Translations under genes and position numbers: made by a program | Shown here: positions 20,380 to 21,785 of the stretch, one piece after another | How positions within the stretch are numbered: position 1 is the stretch's first letter | How the letters are laid out: each line of letters starts with the position of its first letter | The notes under the pieces: generated by a model | Seen by the model: only the letters and a program-made list of their open reading frames with translations | Databases searched by the model: none | Told to the model about the DNA's origin: nothing | Source: a bacterium | Lineage (GTDB): Bacteria > Planctomycetota > UBA11346 | Direction: 5' to 3' | Length of the DNA stretch: 21,785 bases | Assembly (NCBI GenBank): GCA_020049615.1 | Contig: JAIFKN010000040.1 | Location: forward strand, 1-21,785

Positions 20380-21785
20380 ATGCCCGATGAGATGCTCGGC
20401 GAGTTCATCCACGAGGCCTCGGAGCACCTCGCCAACGGCGCCGCCCTGCTCCTCGGCCTGGCCAAGACGCCGACCGTCGATCCCGAGCAGGTCAACGCCT
20501 GCTTCCGCGCCCTGCACACGGTCAAGGGCTGCGCCGGGTTCCTCGACCTGCACCGCATCAAGGGCTTGGCGCACGCCGGCGAACAGGTGCTCGACGCGCT
20601 GCGCAGCGGCACCCTGCTCGGCGCCCCGGCGACCTGGGACATCCTGCTCGCCACCGTCACCCGCCTGGAAGAGCTGGTCCAGGCGCTGGAGAAGGACGAA
20701 CGCGAACCGGCCGGCAACGACCATGATGTGATCGGGGCCCTGGAGGCGGTGCTGATCGCCCCGGCCGCCAGTCCGGCCGGCCACGAGGCCTCGGCGGTCG
20801 AATCCAACCAGCCGGCCTGCGCCCCCAGTCTCGACGCCTGCATCGCCGGCATCATCGCCTGCGGGCCGGAGGACGCCGGCGAGATCCGCCGCCAGGTCGC
20901 CCGCATCGAGCGCATCGCCGCGCACGAGGCCTGGACCGGCGAGCGCAGCGCGGCCCTGCGCCAGGTCTGCGACACCGCCGCGCTGCTCGACGGCGGCGGC
21001 GACACGGCGCTGGCCGACCTCTACGTCCAGGTCCAGGCCCTGCAGGACCTGTGCAACCGCGAAGCCCCGCCCGAGGCGGGGGCCGGCAATCCCTGGTCGC
21101 AGGCCGCCGAACCCGTCGCACCGGCTCCGCCGGCGTCCGCCGGGGATCGCAGCCCGGGCGGCAGCCAGCTCGACGACTTCATCAGCGAAAGCCGCGAACT
21201 GCTCGCCGCGGCCGAAGCCATCGTCCTCGACCGGACCGCCTTCGACGGCGAACAGGTCAACACCGCCTTCCGCAGCTTCCACACCATCAAGGGCATGGCG
21301 GCCTACCTGGAGCAGCCGGCGATCCAGGCGGCGGCCCACGCCATCGAGGACCGCCTGCTGCCGGTGCGCGACGGCGCGCAGCCGGCCGACGCCACCTTCG
21401 TGCAGTGCGTGCTGGCCGGAGTCGACCAGATCCGCGTCCTGCTCGGCGGGCTGCACGCCCCCGACCAGGCCGAGGTGGTCGAGGAGGTGCCGCGCATCGG
21501 CGACCTGCTCGCCGAGATGGGCGTGCCGCGCGAGATCATCGAGGAGACCGCCAGGCATCTGAAGCCCAACGAGCGCCTCGGCGACCGGCTGGTCGAAAGC
21601 GGCAAGGTCGCCCGCCAGGTGGTCGACCAGGCGGTGCAGCAGCAGAACGCCGCGCGCAGCGGTGACGGCTTCTCACGCGTCGCCACCAGCAAGCTGGAGG
21701 AGATGGTCAACATGGTCGGCGAGCTGCTCATCGCCCAGGCCATGGTGGTCAGCGATCCCGAGCTGAACCGCTTCGCCAACCTCTC
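20380..21785 (+). CDS. cheA: CheA-like histidine kinase with two HPt domains (3' end outside window)
   Basis: The frame is open from the ATG to the last base, so only the first 468 residues are seen. An N-terminal HPt domain has H46 in FRALHTVKGCAGF. After a long alanine/proline-rich linker, a second HPt domain has H301 in FRSFHTIKGMAAY. Next comes a short motif RLGDRLVESGKVARQVVDQAV (about 398-418). The start of the CheA dimerisation domain follows, SKLEEMVNMVGELLIAQAMV. The ATPase and CheW-like domains should lie beyond the edge. CheA kinases phosphorylate CheY- or CheB-type receivers in chemotaxis or related pathways. In-frame ATGs at 20371, 20380 and 20392 are possible; 20380 is chosen because the GGATGG at 20369-20374 lies 5 nt upstream. 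The gene is divergent from the NtrB/NtrC-type operon and has a sigma-54-like promoter. Chemotaxis is not certain; no MCP or CheW is visible. Confidence 0.9.
   Translation, partial: MPDEMLGEFIHEASEHLANGAALLLGLAKTPTVDPEQVNACFRALHTVKGCAGFLDLHRIKGLAHAGEQVLDALRSGTLLGAPATWDILLATVTRLEELVQALEKDEREPAGNDHDVIGALEAVLIAPAASPAGHEASAVESNQPACAPSLDACIAGIIACGPEDAGEIRRQVARIERIAAHEAWTGERSAALRQVCDTAALLDGGGDTALADLYVQVQALQDLCNREAPPEAGAGNPWSQAAEPVAPAPPASAGDRSPGGSQLDDFISESRELLAAAEAIVLDRTAFDGEQVNTAFRSFHTIKGMAAYLEQPAIQAAAHAIEDRLLPVRDGAQPADATFVQCVLAGVDQIRVLLGGLHAPDQAEVVEEVPRIGDLLAEMGVPREIIEETARHLKPNERLGDRLVESGKVARQVVDQAVQQQNAARSGDGFSRVATSKLEEMVNMVGELLIAQAMVVSDPELNRFANL

Noticed and set aside
20188..21558. A 456-codon minus-strand open frame across the cheA region
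   Set aside because: The plus strand encodes two HPt domains and a CheA dimerisation segment in a frame open to the window edge; the minus frame is repetitive and unrecognisable.

Overview
This is a GC-rich, gene-dense window from a Gram-negative bacterium. I recognise no rRNA or tRNA gene. The content (a DUF4914 protein, NhaR-type LysR regulators beside an HPF-like gene, a DUF3683-type FAD/Fe-S oxidoreductase, LarB, hybrid kinases, a CheA with two HPt domains, GC-rich hairpin repeats between genes) would suit a member of the Planctomycetota or a related PVC lineage. That placement is an impression from gene content, not a demonstrated assignment.

Left part (1-6430). The window opens inside a DDE transposase whose 5' end lies outside. 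It converges on a minus-strand DUF4914 protein carrying a PEP-carboxykinase-like P-loop. A LysR regulator is divergent from DUF4914. A minus-strand pair follows, an HPF/RaiA-like protein and a YugP-type membrane zinc peptidase. A second, paralogous LysR gene is divergent from that pair; it is broken by an exact 10-bp tandem duplication. A T-N11-A dyad lies in the second divergent promoter region.

Middle part (6431-13972). A fused 1202-residue FAD/4Fe-4S/cysteine-rich oxidoreductase (GlcD plus GlcF type) converges on a small BFD-type [2Fe-2S] protein and a LolA-like exported protein. A four-gene plus-strand operon follows: DJ-1/PfpI protein, exported hypothetical protein, coaD and larB. Its last two junctions are identical GTGA overlaps. 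The gaps on both sides of the operon hold dense GC-rich inverted repeats, and a tandem heptamer repeat follows.

Right part (13973-21785). This is a signalling locus. An NtrB-like kinase and NtrC-type (GAFTGA) response regulator pair sits between a minus-strand operon (lone receiver, REC-HPt-PAS-kinase, PAS-kinase-REC) and a divergent plus-strand cheA-like gene that runs off the right edge. The main observation is a candidate local regulon. Three copies of an 18-bp dyad, TGTCGCC-N4-GGCGACA or close variants, occur only in the two gaps flanking the NtrBC pair. Each gap also holds a sigma-54-type -24/-12 element, one facing cheA and one facing the hybrid-kinase operon, at enhancer-like distances. 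I infer that the NtrC-type protein activates both flanking phosphorelay units through sigma-54.
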